The notes beneath the pieces are model-generated. The model was not told where the DNA came from and made no database searches. It saw only the letters and a program-made list of their open reading frames with translations. A stretch of 64,000 nt of DNA, taken from NCBI RefSeq assembly GCF_013248975.1, contig NZ_JABRWH010000001.1, positions 3,120,001-3,184,000 of the forward strand, in the 5' to 3' direction. The stretch comes from Neobacillus endophyticus. GTDB lineage: Bacteria > Bacillota > Bacilli > Bacillales > Cytobacillaceae. The position numbers were made by a program, and so were the translations under genes. Of the stretch, positions 45,654 to 58,525 are shown piece by piece. Within the stretch, counting starts at the first letter, position 1. The number at the start of each line of letters is the position of its first letter.

Positions 45654-46106
45654 ATGACTATTAAATCAAAGTTGAAAAATTTTTTCTTTTTAGATGATGA
45701 TGATAGCGAAGACAAAGAAATACAAGCAGATGCGCAAGAGCCAATGAAACCCAAAAAACAGCCGGTCAAAAACCAGAATGTTGTAAGTTTGCAAAGTGTA
45801 CAAAAGAATTCCAATATCCAAAAGTCTTCCAAAGTAATATTGGTGGAGCCTCGTACCTATTCGGAAGCAACTGAAATTGCCGATCAGCTTAAGAACCGGC
45901 GTGCAGTTGTAGTGAATCTTCAGCGGATCGATCCCGAACAAGGAAGACAGATTATTGATTTCTTAAGCGGAGCTGTGTATGTCATTAGCGGAGATATTCA
46001 AAAGATCGGCTCAGGCATTTTTTTATGTACTCCTGAAAATGTAGAAGTATCGGGAAATATTTCGAGCCTTTTGTCCGAACACGAAAATCCAAATATGAGG
46101 TGGTAA
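45654..46106 (+). CDS. sepF: cell division protein SepF
   Basis: 150 residues. The N-terminal amphipathic helix ([12 protein letters not shown]) binds the membrane, followed by an acidic and Gln-rich linker. The C-terminal SepF domain starts at [18 protein letters not shown] and contains [16 protein letters not shown] and [17 protein letters not shown]. SepF forms rings that bundle FtsZ and provide an FtsA-like anchor. It is 11 bases after ylmE, with AGGAGAGG. Confidence 0.95.
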   Translation: MTIKSKLKNFFFLDDDDSEDKEIQADAQEPMKPKKQPVKNQNVVSLQSVQKNSNIQKSSKVILVEPRTYSEATEIADQLKNRRAVVVNLQRIDPEQGRQIIDFLSGAVYVISGDIQKIGSGIFLCTPENVEVSGNISSLLSEHENPNMRW

Positions 46107-46110
46107 GGGA

Positions 46111-46371
46111 ATGGCTTATGTTATATGGTTTTTACAAAATATTATTCAACTTTATTCATGGGCATTAATTATTTATATATTAATGTCATGGTTCCCTAAT
46201 GCACGAGAAAATTTCATAGGACGATTTTTATCAAGAATTTGCGAACCGTTTTTGGAGCCATTTAGAAGGATTATTCCGCCTATCGGAATGATAGATATTT
46301 CACCCATTGTGGCATTTCTTGTGTTAAACTTTGCTTCACAGGGGCTTTACCGGATTTCAAGCTGGATTTAA
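46111..46371 (+). CDS. ylmG: YlmG, YggT family membrane protein
   Basis: 86-residue integral membrane protein with two YggT-type hydrophobic segments: residues 3-28 ([20 protein letters not shown]) and 63-80, separated by the conserved [20 protein letters not shown] loop, given here in part. Family roles concern the membrane or division; none is proved in Bacillus. It starts four bases after sepF. Confidence 0.88.
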   Translation: MAYVIWFLQNIIQLYSWALIIYILMSWFPNARENFIGRFLSRICEPFLEPFRRIIPPIGMIDISPIVAFLVLNFASQGLYRISSWI

Positions 46372-46411
46372 CATCCTAATAGGGCGCTTGCTTTTTTTAA
46401 AGGAGCTATAC

Positions 46412-47185
46412 ATGAACATTTATCAGCATTTTCGTCCTGAGGAAAGGGATTATATAGATCAAGTGATCAATTGGAAAAATGTTGTGGAGCGCCAATTTGC
46501 GCCGAAACTGACTGATTTTCTTGATCCAAGAGAGCAGCACATTTTAAAATTGATAGTTGGTGAAAATGGAGATATTACTTCCTCCTTTTTTGGCGGAATC
46601 CAAGAGGCTGAACGAAAAAGAGCGCTCATTTTCCCGGATTATTGGACAGCATCAGAAGATGATTTTCAACTTAGTTTATTTGAAATTGTCTATCCGAAGA
46701 AATTTGTCACCATTGAACATCCACAGGTACTTGGTTCATTAATGTCTATCGGATTGAAACGCGGAAAATTTGGCGACATCCTTTTTAGTGGGGATCAAGC
46801 TCAATTTTTCGCGGCCAAAGAAGTGAAGGATTATATACAAACTAATATCGAATCCATTGGGAAAGCCACTGTTGCTTTAAAAGAAATACCGTTAAAAGAC
46901 GCAATTATTTCAAAAGAAATGTGGGAAAATGTAGATTTAACTGTATCTTCATTACGTTTGGATACTGTTATTTCTGGTATTTACCATCTTTCACGTCAAA
47001 AATCGCAAACATTTATTGAGCGAGGTCTTGTAAAAGTAAATTGGACAACAGTAGAGAATTCTTCTTTCCTATGTGATGTCGGTGATATGATCTCTGTTCG
47101 CGGTTATGGAAGAGCGAAAATAGTAATGATGGATGGGAAAACCAAAAAGGATAAATGGAGAATGACTGTCGGAAAGCAAAAATAA
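46412..47185 (+). CDS. ylmH: YlmH, S4-domain RNA-binding protein
   Basis: 257 residues. The N-terminal YlmH domain (HFRPEERDYIDQV) precedes a C-terminal S4 RNA-binding domain (about 180-245, SSLRLDTVISGIYHLSRQK). Homologues bind stalled 50S subunits and can act like RqcP in C-terminal tailing of nascent chains. ATG 46412 has AAAGGAG upstream; a longer frame reaches back into ylmG but has no conserved residues there. Confidence 0.92.
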   Translation: MNIYQHFRPEERDYIDQVINWKNVVERQFAPKLTDFLDPREQHILKLIVGENGDITSSFFGGIQEAERKRALIFPDYWTASEDDFQLSLFEIVYPKKFVTIEHPQVLGSLMSIGLKRGKFGDILFSGDQAQFFAAKEVKDYIQTNIESIGKATVALKEIPLKDAIISKEMWENVDLTVSSLRLDTVISGIYHLSRQKSQTFIERGLVKVNWTTVENSSFLCDVGDMISVRGYGRAKIVMMDGKTKKDKWRMTVGKQK

Positions 47186-47269
47186 TTCAATGTTTATGCA
47201 GGATTTTTGAAAAACTTGTCGAATATTATTTAATACATATTGCAGTACAGTTTGCATGGAGGTGGCATC

Positions 47270-47785
47270 ATGCCGTTAACGCCGTTAGATATTCACAATA
47301 AAGAATTTAATAAAGGCTTTAGAGGATACGATGAAGATGAAGTAAATGAATTTCTTGATCAGGTTATTAAGGATTATGAATTAGTCCTGCGAGAGAAAAA
47401 GGAATTGGAAGATCGGCTGAATGAAATGAAAGAGCGGCTGGGCCATTTTACGACTATTGAAGAAACCTTAAATAAATCTATTATTATTGCTCAAGAGGCT
47501 GGGGAGGAAGTAAAACGGAATGCCCAGAAAGAAGCAAAGCTAATTATTAAAGAAGCGGAGAAAAATGCAGATCGCATCGTCAATGAATCACTTTCTAAAG
47601 CAAGAAAAATTGCGCTGGAAATTGAAGATTTGAAAAAACAATCAAAAGTTTTCCGCACAAGATTCAAAATGCTGATCGAAGCACAGCTTGATATGTTAAA
47701 TACAGATGACTGGGATCATCTTTTAGAATATGAAGTGGATGCAACAGAATTAAAACTCCACGAAGAAGAGGATTCATTAGCTTGA
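47270..47785 (+). CDS. divIVA: septum and pole organiser DivIVA
   Basis: 171-residue coiled-coil protein that recognises curved membrane at septa and poles and recruits MinJ and RacA. The N-terminal lipid-binding domain LTPLDIHNKEFNKGFRGYDEDE has the exposed crossed-loop hydrophobics, and long coiled coils cover about 30-150. GGAGGTGG precedes ATG 47270. Confidence 0.94.
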   Translation: MPLTPLDIHNKEFNKGFRGYDEDEVNEFLDQVIKDYELVLREKKELEDRLNEMKERLGHFTTIEETLNKSIIIAQEAGEEVKRNAQKEAKLIIKEAEKNADRIVNESLSKARKIALEIEDLKKQSKVFRTRFKMLIEAQLDMLNTDDWDHLLEYEVDATELKLHEEEDSLA

Positions 47786-47792
47786 CGAATAC

Positions 47793-47821
47793 TGTTCTTG
47801 TAGCATATAATTTTTTAACAG
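47793..47821 (+). promoter_or_regulatory. promoter candidate of ileS
   Basis: -10 TATAAT (47816-47821) with a weak -35 TGTTCT (47793-47798), 17-bp spacer, just before the T-box leader. Confidence 0.5.
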
Positions 47822-47837
47822 TTATATAGACATGAAA

Positions 47838-48095
47838 TTGACGATGAAAGGGACAGTACAATTTGTATAGGCTTTTAGTAGCGAGTCGGGGAAGGTGAAA
47901 GCCCGATAAAGTCGATGAATTGGAAGATCACCCTCGAGTTCTGAAGCCGAACTTCCTTAAGAAAAGTAGACTTTGGCGTGTCATTCACGTTACGAATTTT
48001 AAAGAGGATAGAAGAGTTATTTCTTCTATTTATCAGGGTGGTACCGCGGGAAAAACCTTCTCGTCCCTATTTTGGGATGAGAAGGTTTTTTTTTA
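47838..48095 (+). promoter_or_regulatory. T-box riboswitch (isoleucine) upstream of ileS
   Basis: Full T-box leader. Stem I begins near GACGATGAAAGGGACAG. The specifier ATC at 47927-47929 lies in GGAAGATCACC, fitting isoleucine. The T-box AGGGTGGTACCGCG is at 48035-48048. The terminator CCTTCTC / GAGAAGG with nested CCC / GGG and a T-run is at 48051-48093. Uncharged tRNA(Ile) is expected to favour antitermination and ileS expression. Confidence 0.95.
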
Positions 48096-48233
48096 TTTTT
48101 CTTTTGGCTTTGTTAAAGGTCACCCTGATGATTAAACTTTGTTGATTGAAGCGCAAATCAACGGGTAAGTATAACACAGCATTCCTATTGGATATTCTTA
48201 ATTAATGAAATGTAATACAGGAGGAAAGAAAAA

Positions 48234-51005
48234 ATGGAATATAAAGACACATTATTAATGCCGCAGACGGAATTTCCGATGCGCGGGAATTTGCCAAAAC
48301 GTGAACCTGAAATTCAGGAAAAATGGGAAGAAATGAATATTTATAAGCAGGTTCAAGAGCGGACCAAAGACCGTCCGATGTTTGTTCTTCATGATGGGCC
48401 GCCATATGCAAATGGCGATATCCATATGGGGCATGCCCTAAACAAAATTCTTAAAGATTTTATTGTTCGCTTTAAATCAATGAGTGGATTCCATGCTCCA
48501 TATGTACCTGGTTGGGATACTCATGGTTTGCCAATTGAACAGGCACTAACGAATAAAGGTGTAAAGCGTAAAGAAATGTCAGTAGCTGAATTCCGTAAGC
48601 TATGTACAGAATATGCGCTCGAGCAAATTAACAATCAACGTGAACAATTCAAACGATTAGGTGTTCGCGGTGATTGGGAAAATCCATACATTACTCTAAA
48701 ACCAGAATATGAAGCACAACAAATCAAGGTTTTCGGAGAAATGGCGAAAAAAGGATATATTTATAAAGGTCTTAAGCCTGTTTACTGGTCTCCATCTAGT
48801 GAATCGGCACTTGCTGAAGCTGAAATTGAATATAATGACAAACGTTCACCTTCTATCTATGTAGCTTTTAAGGTGAAGGAAGGCAATGGAATTCTTGACA
48901 CAAATACGGAAATCGTTATTTGGACAACAACGCCATGGACCATTCCTGCAAACCTTGGAATTTCTGTACATCCTGAATTAACATATGTCGTTGTGTCTGC
49001 AAATGAACGCAAATTTCTTGTAGCTGAAGCATTACTGGAATCAGTATCAAAAGAAGTCGGTTGGGAAGATGCTGCAGTTGTTCAAAAGGTAAAAGGATCC
49101 GATTTGGAAAAAATCATCTGCTCTCATCCGTTATACAATCGTGATTCTTTAGTCATGCTGGGAGAGCATGTCACGACAGATGCCGGTACTGGCTGCGTTC
49201 ACACCGCACCAGGACATGGGGAAGACGACTTCCTGGTCGGCCAAAAATATGGTTTAGACGTTCTTTGTCCTGTTGATGATAAAGGTTATATGACAAGTGA
49301 AGCCCCAAGCTTTAAAGGATTATTTTATGAAGAAGCTAATAAGCCAATTTCAGAAGCATTAGAAAATGCTGGAGCACTTTTAAAACTTACTTTTATTACA
49401 CACTCCTATCCACACGATTGGAGAACAAAAAAGCCGGTTATTTTCCGTGCAACTGCTCAATGGTTTGCTTCGATTAAGGATTTCCGTGAACAATTACTTG
49501 AAGCAGTAAAAGAAACAAAGTGGGTTCCTGCATGGGGAGAAACTCGTTTATTTAATATGGTTCGTGACCGTGGCGATTGGTGTATTTCTCGTCAACGGGT
49601 TTGGGGTGTACCGATTCCAGTTTTTTATGCAGAAAATGGTCAGGACATTATTACAGATGAAACCATTAACCATGTATCTGAACTTTTCCGTCAATATGGC
49701 TCTAATATCTGGTTTGAAAGAGAAGCAAAGGATTTACTACCAGAAGGCTTTACACATCCGGGAAGTCCAAATGGAATCTTTACAAAAGAATCGGATATTA
49801 TGGATGTATGGTTTGATTCAGGTTCTTCCCATCAAGCAGTTCTTTTAGAAAGAGAAGATTTGGTTCGCCCTGCAGATCTTTATCTAGAAGGTTCCGATCA
49901 ATATCGCGGCTGGTTTAACTCTTCTTTATCTACATCTGTAGCCGTCACTGGCAAGGCACCATACAAAGGAGTACTGAGTCACGGATTTGCTCTCGATGGA
50001 GAAGGAAGAAAGATGAGTAAATCAATAGGTAATGTTGTCGTTCCAGCTAAAGTAATGAACCAATTAGGCGCAGATATTTTAAGACTGTGGGTAGCATCTG
50101 TAGATTACCAGGCGGATGTTCGCGTATCCGATGCCATTTTGAAACAAGTTGCTGAGGTGTATCGAAAAATCCGTAATACTTTCCGTTTCTTGTTGGGGAA
50201 CTTGGCTGATTTTGATCCGGCTAAAGATAAAATCGCGTATGAAGACTTGCGAGAGGTAGACCAATTTATTCTGGTAAAATTAAATAAACTTGTTAAATAT
50301 GTTCGCCATGCGTATGAGAACTATGAATTCTCTGGTATTTATCACGCTGTTAATAATTTTTGTACTCTTGATTTAAGTGCGTTTTATTTAGATTTTGCCA
50401 AAGATGTTCTTTACATTGAGGCACCTGATCACCATGAACGCCGTGCTATTCAAACTGTATTATATGAATCATTACTTGCGTTAACTAAATTAGTATCACC
50501 AATTCTTTCTCATACAGCTGATGAGGTATGGCAGTTTATCCCTGGGGTTCAAGAAGAAAGTGTACAATTAACTGATCTTCCTGAATACCAAGAGCTACCT
50601 GGTGCAGCTGAATTAGAAGAAAAATGGACAGCATTTATGAAACTGCGTGATGATGTGTTAAAAGCACTGGAAGAAGCCCGCAATGAGAAAGTTATCGGCA
50701 AATCACTGACAGCAAAGGTTACTTTATATGTGAACGAGAAAACGAACACATTGCTCTCTTCCATCAGTGAAAATCTGAAGCAACTATTTATCATCTCCGG
50801 ATTTGAGATTGCAGGTACTTATGATGAAGCGCCTGAAACTGCTCTGAAATTAGAAAGTTCTGCTATTGTGGTTACTAAAGCTGAAGGGGAAACATGTGAA
50901 CGCTGCTGGATTGTTACTCCTGATGTTGGTAATGACTCTGACAATCCTTCATTATGTCCACGTTGTGCCCAAGTGATAAAGGAACATTATTCACACTTAG
51001 CATAA
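48234..51005 (+). CDS. ileS: isoleucine--tRNA ligase
   Basis: 923-residue class I synthetase charging tRNA(Ile). It has HMGH (64-67), the editing domain (CP1) around 190-400 with [11 protein letters not shown] and the threonine-rich editing pocket, [12 protein letters not shown], and KMSKS at 593-597. The C-terminal zinc site is C888, C891, C908 and C911, typical of the bacterial type 1 enzyme that is sensitive to mupirocin in general. AGGAGG precedes ATG 48234. Confidence 0.97.
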   Translation: MEYKDTLLMPQTEFPMRGNLPKREPEIQEKWEEMNIYKQVQERTKDRPMFVLHDGPPYANGDIHMGHALNKILKDFIVRFKSMSGFHAPYVPGWDTHGLPIEQALTNKGVKRKEMSVAEFRKLCTEYALEQINNQREQFKRLGVRGDWENPYITLKPEYEAQQIKVFGEMAKKGYIYKGLKPVYWSPSSESALAEAEIEYNDKRSPSIYVAFKVKEGNGILDTNTEIVIWTTTPWTIPANLGISVHPELTYVVVSANERKFLVAEALLESVSKEVGWEDAAVVQKVKGSDLEKIICSHPLYNRDSLVMLGEHVTTDAGTGCVHTAPGHGEDDFLVGQKYGLDVLCPVDDKGYMTSEAPSFKGLFYEEANKPISEALENAGALLKLTFITHSYPHDWRTKKPVIFRATAQWFASIKDFREQLLEAVKETKWVPAWGETRLFNMVRDRGDWCISRQRVWGVPIPVFYAENGQDIITDETINHVSELFRQYGSNIWFEREAKDLLPEGFTHPGSPNGIFTKESDIMDVWFDSGSSHQAVLLEREDLVRPADLYLEGSDQYRGWFNSSLSTSVAVTGKAPYKGVLSHGFALDGEGRKMSKSIGNVVVPAKVMNQLGADILRLWVASVDYQADVRVSDAILKQVAEVYRKIRNTFRFLLGNLADFDPAKDKIAYEDLREVDQFILVKLNKLVKYVRHAYENYEFSGIYHAVNNFCTLDLSAFYLDFAKDVLYIEAPDHHERRAIQTVLYESLLALTKLVSPILSHTADEVWQFIPGVQEESVQLTDLPEYQELPGAAELEEKWTAFMKLRDDVLKALEEARNEKVIGKSLTAKVTLYVNEKTNTLLSSISENLKQLFIISGFEIAGTYDEAPETALKLESSAIVVTKAEGETCERCWIVTPDVGNDSDNPSLCPRCAQVIKEHYSHLA

Positions 51006-51012
51006 AAGATTG

Positions 51013-51041
51013 AGCCTGCACTAAATAGTGCAGGCTTTTTA
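51013..51041 (+). terminator. ileS terminator
   Basis: Perfect 10-bp stem AGCCTGCACT / AGTGCAGGCT, AAAT loop, then TTTTT. Confidence 0.93.
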
Positions 51042-51146
51042 ATATTTTCCACATCCGTTAATTGTTGTTCTTCATGACAAATGTTTTTCCGTGTTCGCAA
51101 AATGCAGAGGGATATAATATAACAAATGATTAGCGGAGGTATCAAC

Positions 51147-51428
51147 ATGAATACAATAACTGAAAAAATGTTATGGGAACTCCGTCAAACAAAAAAAGAA
51201 ATCGAACAATCGATAGCTGATAAGCAAAAAAATGATTGGCTGCGAACCTTGCTGGAAGAGGAATTATCTGATGTTAATCTTGCTCTATCCAAAATAACAG
51301 ATGGTAATTATGGACTATGTGAAATATCTGGTGAACTTCTTCCTGATGAATTATTAGAAATATTTCCTACCATGAGGACAAAAAAAGATCCAAAGATGAT
51401 CAACCATTATTGCAAAAAGCCGATTTAG
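51147..51428 (+). CDS. ylyA: YlyA-like DksA/TraR-type protein, degenerate zinc finger
   Basis: 93 residues. The N-terminal coiled coil (about 10-60) and the ITDGNYGLCEISGELLP segment are of the DksA/TraR-like YlyA/YteA group, which binds RNA polymerase. Only one Cys remains at each side (GLCEISGE and HYCKKPI), so the C4 zinc finger has been lost. ATG 51147 has GGAGGTAT upstream. It occupies the ylyA place of B. subtilis and is somewhat shorter than the homologue there. The role is inferred. Confidence 0.78.
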   Translation: MNTITEKMLWELRQTKKEIEQSIADKQKNDWLRTLLEEELSDVNLALSKITDGNYGLCEISGELLPDELLEIFPTMRTKKDPKMINHYCKKPI

Positions 51429-51520
51429 CTCTCTTTTTTTATCGTCTCACTGTCGTTTTGCAGTTAAGTATGCTAAAATTCTAAGGAAGTACAGGTTAAA
51501 TCATGTGGGGGTATTTTTTA

Positions 51521-52012
51521 GTGTTTTATTACTTAATTGCAATTTTTGTTATTCTTTTAGACCAAATGACAAAATGGTTAATTGTCAAAAATATGTTTTT
51601 TGGTGAAAGCATCCCAATCATTGATAATGTTTTGTACATTACATCCCATCGTAACAGAGGGGCAGCATGGGGAATTCTTCAAGGACAAATGTGGCTCTTT
51701 TACGCAATCACGATAATTGTCATCGCAGTGATTATGTATTACCTTCACAAAGCAGCAAGAGGAAAAAGGCTGCTAGGGATATCACTTGCTTTAATGCTGG
51801 GAGGAGCAATCGGCAATTTTATTGATCGCGTATTTCGTAAAGAAGTAGTTGATTTTATTCATACCTTTATTTTTGGTTATAATTTCCCTGTATTTAATAT
51901 TGCAGATTCGTCGTTAGTGATCGGGGTAGCATTGTTAATTATCCAGATGCTGCTTGATGAGAGAGGTTCAAAGGAGAAAACATATGGAGAAAATGGAACA
52001 CATCATTCTTGA
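51521..52012 (+). CDS. lspA: signal peptidase II (prolipoprotein)
   Basis: 163-residue membrane aspartyl protease that removes lipoprotein signal peptides. It has four membrane segments. Motifs are [26 protein letters not shown] (first catalytic Asp) and FNIADSSL (second). GTG 51521 gives FYYLIAI after the start, aligning with the B. subtilis N-terminus, and follows GGGGGT. ATG 51503 is an alternative adding six residues. The end overlaps ylyB by 29 bases. Confidence 0.94.
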   Translation: MFYYLIAIFVILLDQMTKWLIVKNMFFGESIPIIDNVLYITSHRNRGAAWGILQGQMWLFYAITIIVIAVIMYYLHKAARGKRLLGISLALMLGGAIGNFIDRVFRKEVVDFIHTFIFGYNFPVFNIADSSLVIGVALLIIQMLLDERGSKEKTYGENGTHHS

Positions 52013-52889
52013 GGAAGAGAAGGGAGCACGGATTGACAAGGTTATTTCCAGTCTCGGAGAAGAATGGTCAAGAACTCAAGTACAGCAATGGATTAAAGAT
52101 GGAAATGTACTTGTGAATGGACAACCGGTTAAAACAAATTATAAATGCAATTTACAAGATCAAATCGAGGTTTCCATCCCTGATCCAGAAGCGCTTGATG
52201 TTATACCAGAAGAAATGAATTTAGATATCTATTATGAAGATACAGACGTGATTGTCGTCAATAAACCAAGAGGGATGGTAGTACATCCGGCACCAGGACA
52301 CATGACAGGTACACTTGTGAATGGATTAATGGCGCATTGCAAAGATTTATCGGGCATAAATGGGGTTTTACGGCCAGGGATTGTCCATCGGATTGATAAA
52401 GACACATCCGGATTATTAATGGTGGCCAAGAATGATTTGGCGCATGAAAGTTTAGTCAATCAACTGGTGGCAAAGACCGTAACTCGAAAATATAAAGCCA
52501 TTGTCCACGGGATTATACCTCACGATCATGGTACGATTGATGCACCGCTTGGAAGAGATCAAAAGGATAGACAAAGTATGACTGTTGTGGACAGCGGGAA
52601 ACATGCAGTCACACATTTTCAGGTTCTTGAACGATTTGACAATTTTACCTTTATTGAATGTCAATTAGAAACGGGAAGAACACATCAAATTCGTGTTCAT
52701 ATGAAATACATTGGTTATCCCCTTGCCGGAGACCCTAAGTATGGACCGAAAAAAACTCTGGATATTGGAGGCCAAGCTCTTCATGCCGGAATATTGGGTT
52801 TTATTCACCCTAGGACGAATGAGTATTTAGAATTTGAAGCGCCATTGCCTGAGGAATTTGAAATGCTTCTCAGTCAATTAAGAAAATAA
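51984..52889 (+). CDS. ylyB: RluA-family 23S rRNA pseudouridine synthase YlyB
   Basis: 301 residues. An N-terminal S4 domain (about 10-70) precedes the pseudouridine synthase fold with the catalytic Asp in [12 protein letters not shown] (about 140), [14 protein letters not shown] and [13 protein letters not shown]. It probably modifies the 23S rRNA helix 69 or nearby sites as RluD does; the exact target is inferred. AAAGGAG precedes ATG 51984 inside lspA, so lspA-ylyB are coupled. Confidence 0.93.
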   Translation: MEKMEHIILEEEKGARIDKVISSLGEEWSRTQVQQWIKDGNVLVNGQPVKTNYKCNLQDQIEVSIPDPEALDVIPEEMNLDIYYEDTDVIVVNKPRGMVVHPAPGHMTGTLVNGLMAHCKDLSGINGVLRPGIVHRIDKDTSGLLMVAKNDLAHESLVNQLVAKTVTRKYKAIVHGIIPHDHGTIDAPLGRDQKDRQSMTVVDSGKHAVTHFQVLERFDNFTFIECQLETGRTHQIRVHMKYIGYPLAGDPKYGPKKTLDIGGQALHAGILGFIHPRTNEYLEFEAPLPEEFEMLLSQLRK

Positions 52890-52900
52890 TCGTTGACAAT

Positions 52901-52930
52901 TTGTCTAATTTTAAGTAAGCTTACTATAGT
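52901..52930 (+). promoter_or_regulatory. pyr operon promoter candidate
   Basis: -35 TTGTCT (52901-52906) and -10 TATAGT (52925-52930), 18-bp spacer, just ahead of the first PyrR attenuator. A TTGACA at 52893 is an alternative -35, but its spacing is poor. Confidence 0.45.
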
Positions 52931-52937
52931 TTAATAA

Positions 52938-53615
<678 letters not shown>

Positions 53616-53633
53616 ATAATTGCCCTTTTAAAT

Positions 53634-53724
53634 GCAGTCCTGTGAGGCTGACAAAGGGGAAAATGCCGAAATGATTCGGTCGTTTATTCCTCTTTGCACC
53701 TAAATGGCAAAGAGGTTTTTTTAT
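53634..53724 (+). promoter_or_regulatory. PyrR attenuator 2 (pyrR-pyrP interval)
   Basis: Binding loop AGTCCTGTGAGGCTG (53636-53650). The terminator CCTCTTTGC / GCAAAGAGG (53689-53697, 53707-53715) is followed by TTTTTTTA. Confidence 0.92.
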
Positions 53725-53768
53725 AGCAAAGGGAAACAATAAGATAAACCCAAATGGAGGAGAAAGCA

Positions 53769-55082
53769 ATGAGTAATAAGCCGTTATTAGACATTCATGA
53801 TAAACCAAATCCAACCCAATGGCTCACATTAAGCTTGCAGCATTTATTCGCGATGTTCGGATCTACCATCCTCGTCCCGTATCTTGTAGGTTTAAGCCCG
53901 GCAATTGCTTTAATATCCAGTGGTCTTGGAACATTGGCATTTCTTTTAATCACAAAAGGGAAGGTCCCAGCTTACCTTGGTTCATCCTTCGCCTATATTG
54001 CACCAATTATTGCTGCTAAAGCAGCAGGAGGGCCAGGCGAAGCTATGGCGGGCACGTTCTTGGCAGGTCTGATTTATGGGATGATCTCATTGATCATTAG
54101 CAGGGCTGGCTACCGTTGGGTAATGAATATCCTTCCTCCAGTGGTTGTCGGACCAGTCATTATCGTAATCGGATTATCACTTTCAGGAACAGCAGTAGGG
54201 ATGGCCATGAATAATCCTGTCACAAATAAATACAGTCTGCTTCACTTCTCTGCAGCACTTATTACTTTAGCTGCCACGATTATCTTCACGATTTATGGAA
54301 AGAAGTTCTTAAGGTTTATTCCGATCCTGGCAGGGATTGTCGTAGGATACATTTACTCCGTCTTAATAGGAATTGTAGATTTCAAACCAGTCTTAGCAGC
54401 ACATTGGTTTCAAGTGCCGGACTTCATCTTCCCGTTCATTAGTTATAAAGTAAAGTTTTCCTTTGACATTGTACTTTTGATGGCACCAGTTGCAATTGTG
54501 ACATTATCAGAACATATAGGCCATCAGTTGGTTCTAAGTAAAGTGGTTGGTCATGATTTCATTAAGGATCCAGGTTTACACCGTTCCATTTTAGGGGATG
54601 GCACTGCTACTCTGATTTCTTCATTAATCGGCGGACCGCCAAAAACGACCTATGGTGAAAATATCGGTGTATTGGCCATCACTAAAATCTACAGTGTCTA
54701 CGTCATTGCAGGTGCAGCAGTCTTTGCCATCGTGTTCGGGTTTATCGGTAAAATAACAGCACTCATTCATACCATCCCGACTCCAGTAATGGGTGGTGTC
54801 TCAATTCTCTTGTTCGGAATTATTGCTTCATCAGGGTTAAGAATGCTGGTTGACAGTAAAGTTGATTTTGGCAATAATCGGAACCTAGTGATTGCCTCTG
54901 TCATCTTGGTAATTGGTATAGGCGGCGCCTTTATTAAAATAACAAATGCATTTCAAATTCAAGGAATGGCTTTGGCCGCGATTTTTGGAGTAGTACTAAA
55001 TCTAATCCTCCCTGGCAGACAGCCTGCCGATGAAAATATGTTTGAAATAGCAGATAAAGTTGAACAAAAGAAAACGGCATAA
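53769..55082 (+). CDS. pyrP: uracil permease PyrP
   Basis: 437-residue nucleobase:cation symporter-2 family transporter with about 14 membrane segments, importing uracil. Landmarks are LQHLFAMFGSTILVPYL, the half-helix region around GSSFAYIAPI, APVAIVTLSEHIGHQ and GGPPKTTYGENIGV, which contain the substrate-binding Glu residues. ATG 53769 follows GGAGGAG. It lies between two PyrR attenuators, so it is controlled by pyrimidine level like the enzymes. Confidence 0.95.
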   Translation: MSNKPLLDIHDKPNPTQWLTLSLQHLFAMFGSTILVPYLVGLSPAIALISSGLGTLAFLLITKGKVPAYLGSSFAYIAPIIAAKAAGGPGEAMAGTFLAGLIYGMISLIISRAGYRWVMNILPPVVVGPVIIVIGLSLSGTAVGMAMNNPVTNKYSLLHFSAALITLAATIIFTIYGKKFLRFIPILAGIVVGYIYSVLIGIVDFKPVLAAHWFQVPDFIFPFISYKVKFSFDIVLLMAPVAIVTLSEHIGHQLVLSKVVGHDFIKDPGLHRSILGDGTATLISSLIGGPPKTTYGENIGVLAITKIYSVYVIAGAAVFAIVFGFIGKITALIHTIPTPVMGGVSILLFGIIASSGLRMLVDSKVDFGNNRNLVIASVILVIGIGGAFIKITNAFQIQGMALAAIFGVVLNLILPGRQPADENMFEIADKVEQKKTA

Positions 55083-55108
55083 TGGTATACATTGTAACCT
55101 TTTAAATG

Positions 55109-55226
55109 AAGTCCAGAGAGGCTTATAAGGGTGTAGAAATCATGCTTTAGGCTAGAAAGATTCCTAAAGTAGATTTTATGGATAAATTTTTACACCCTGA
55201 CAGAAATGAGCAGGGTGTTTTTTTAT
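55109..55226 (+). promoter_or_regulatory. PyrR attenuator 3 (pyrP-pyrB interval)
   Basis: Binding loop AGTCCAGAGAGGCTT (55110-55124). A CTTTAGG / CCTAAAG pair lies at 55145-55169. The terminator ACACCCTG / CAGGGTGT (55192-55199, 55211-55218) is followed by TTTTTTT. Confidence 0.92.
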
Positions 55227-55234
55227 CCAAATAA

Positions 55235-57436
<2,202 letters not shown>

Positions 57437-57440
<4 letters not shown>

Positions 57441-58525
57441 AAAGACAATTGATTTTAGAAGATGGAACAATTTTTATTGGCGAAGGATTTGGAGCAGATA
57501 CGGAAACAATTGGCGAAGTAGTGTTTAACACGGGAATGACAGGCTATCAGGAAATTCTCTCTGATCCATCCTATTGCGGGCAAATTGTGACGCTAACATA
57601 TCCTCTCATTGGTAACTATGGGATTAACCGTGATGATTTTGAATCGATTAATCCGGCAGTGAAAGGGTTTATTGTGAAGGAAGTATGCGATTTTCCTTCA
57701 AACTTCCGCAGTGAATTCACATTGGATGAGTACTTTGATATGAAAAAAATTCCGGGAATAGCCGGCATCGATACACGCAAATTGACAAGAATTATCCGCC
57801 AATACGGTACATTAAAAGGAGCCATTTGCAGCATTGAAAAGGATGCAAATGAAGTACTGAATTCATTGCGCACAAAAAGGCTTCCTGTTGATCAAGTGCG
57901 GCAGGTTTCAACGAAAAATCCTTATCCAAGTCCAGGACGTGGAAAAAGAGTAGTTCTAGTAGATTTTGGAATGAAACATGGTATTTTACGAGAGTTAAAT
58001 AAACGGGACTGCGATGTAGTAGTCGTTCCATATCATACAGCTGCAGATGAAATTCTTCGCCTGCATCCTGATGGAATTATGCTTTCAAACGGACCTGGAG
58101 ATCCGAAAGATGTACCAGAAGCGATTGATATGCTGAAAGGCGTAATCGGAAAGGTTCCACTTTTCGGAATATGTCTAGGTCACCAATTATTTGCCTTGGC
58201 TTGCGGTGCAAATACAGAAAAAATGAAGTTCGGACATCGCGGTTCCAACCATCCGGTCAAGGACCTGGCAACAGGAAAGATTGCAATTACCTCACAAAAC
58301 CATGGTTATACGGTTGATCCTGAATCGATTAAAAATACAAAATTAGCTATTACACATATTGCCCTGAATGATGGAACGGTAGAGGGATTGAAGCATCTTG
58401 ATTATCCGGCTTTTACCGTACAGTATCATCCAGAAGCATCACCTGGACCAGAGGATGCAAACGGATTATTTGAACAGTTTATTGATTTGATGGAAGCAAA
58501 CAAGGAGGTTCCAACACATGCCTAA
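57437..58525 (+). CDS. pyrAA: carbamoyl phosphate synthase small subunit (pyrimidine-specific)
   Basis: 362-residue glutaminase subunit that passes ammonia to the large subunit. The N-terminal CPSase domain ([23 protein letters not shown] in part) precedes the class I glutamine amidotransferase domain, with the catalytic Cys246 in [13 protein letters not shown] and the His-Glu pair in [13 protein letters not shown]. It overlaps pyrC by four bases and pyrAB by eight, so the string is translationally coupled. Confidence 0.96.
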
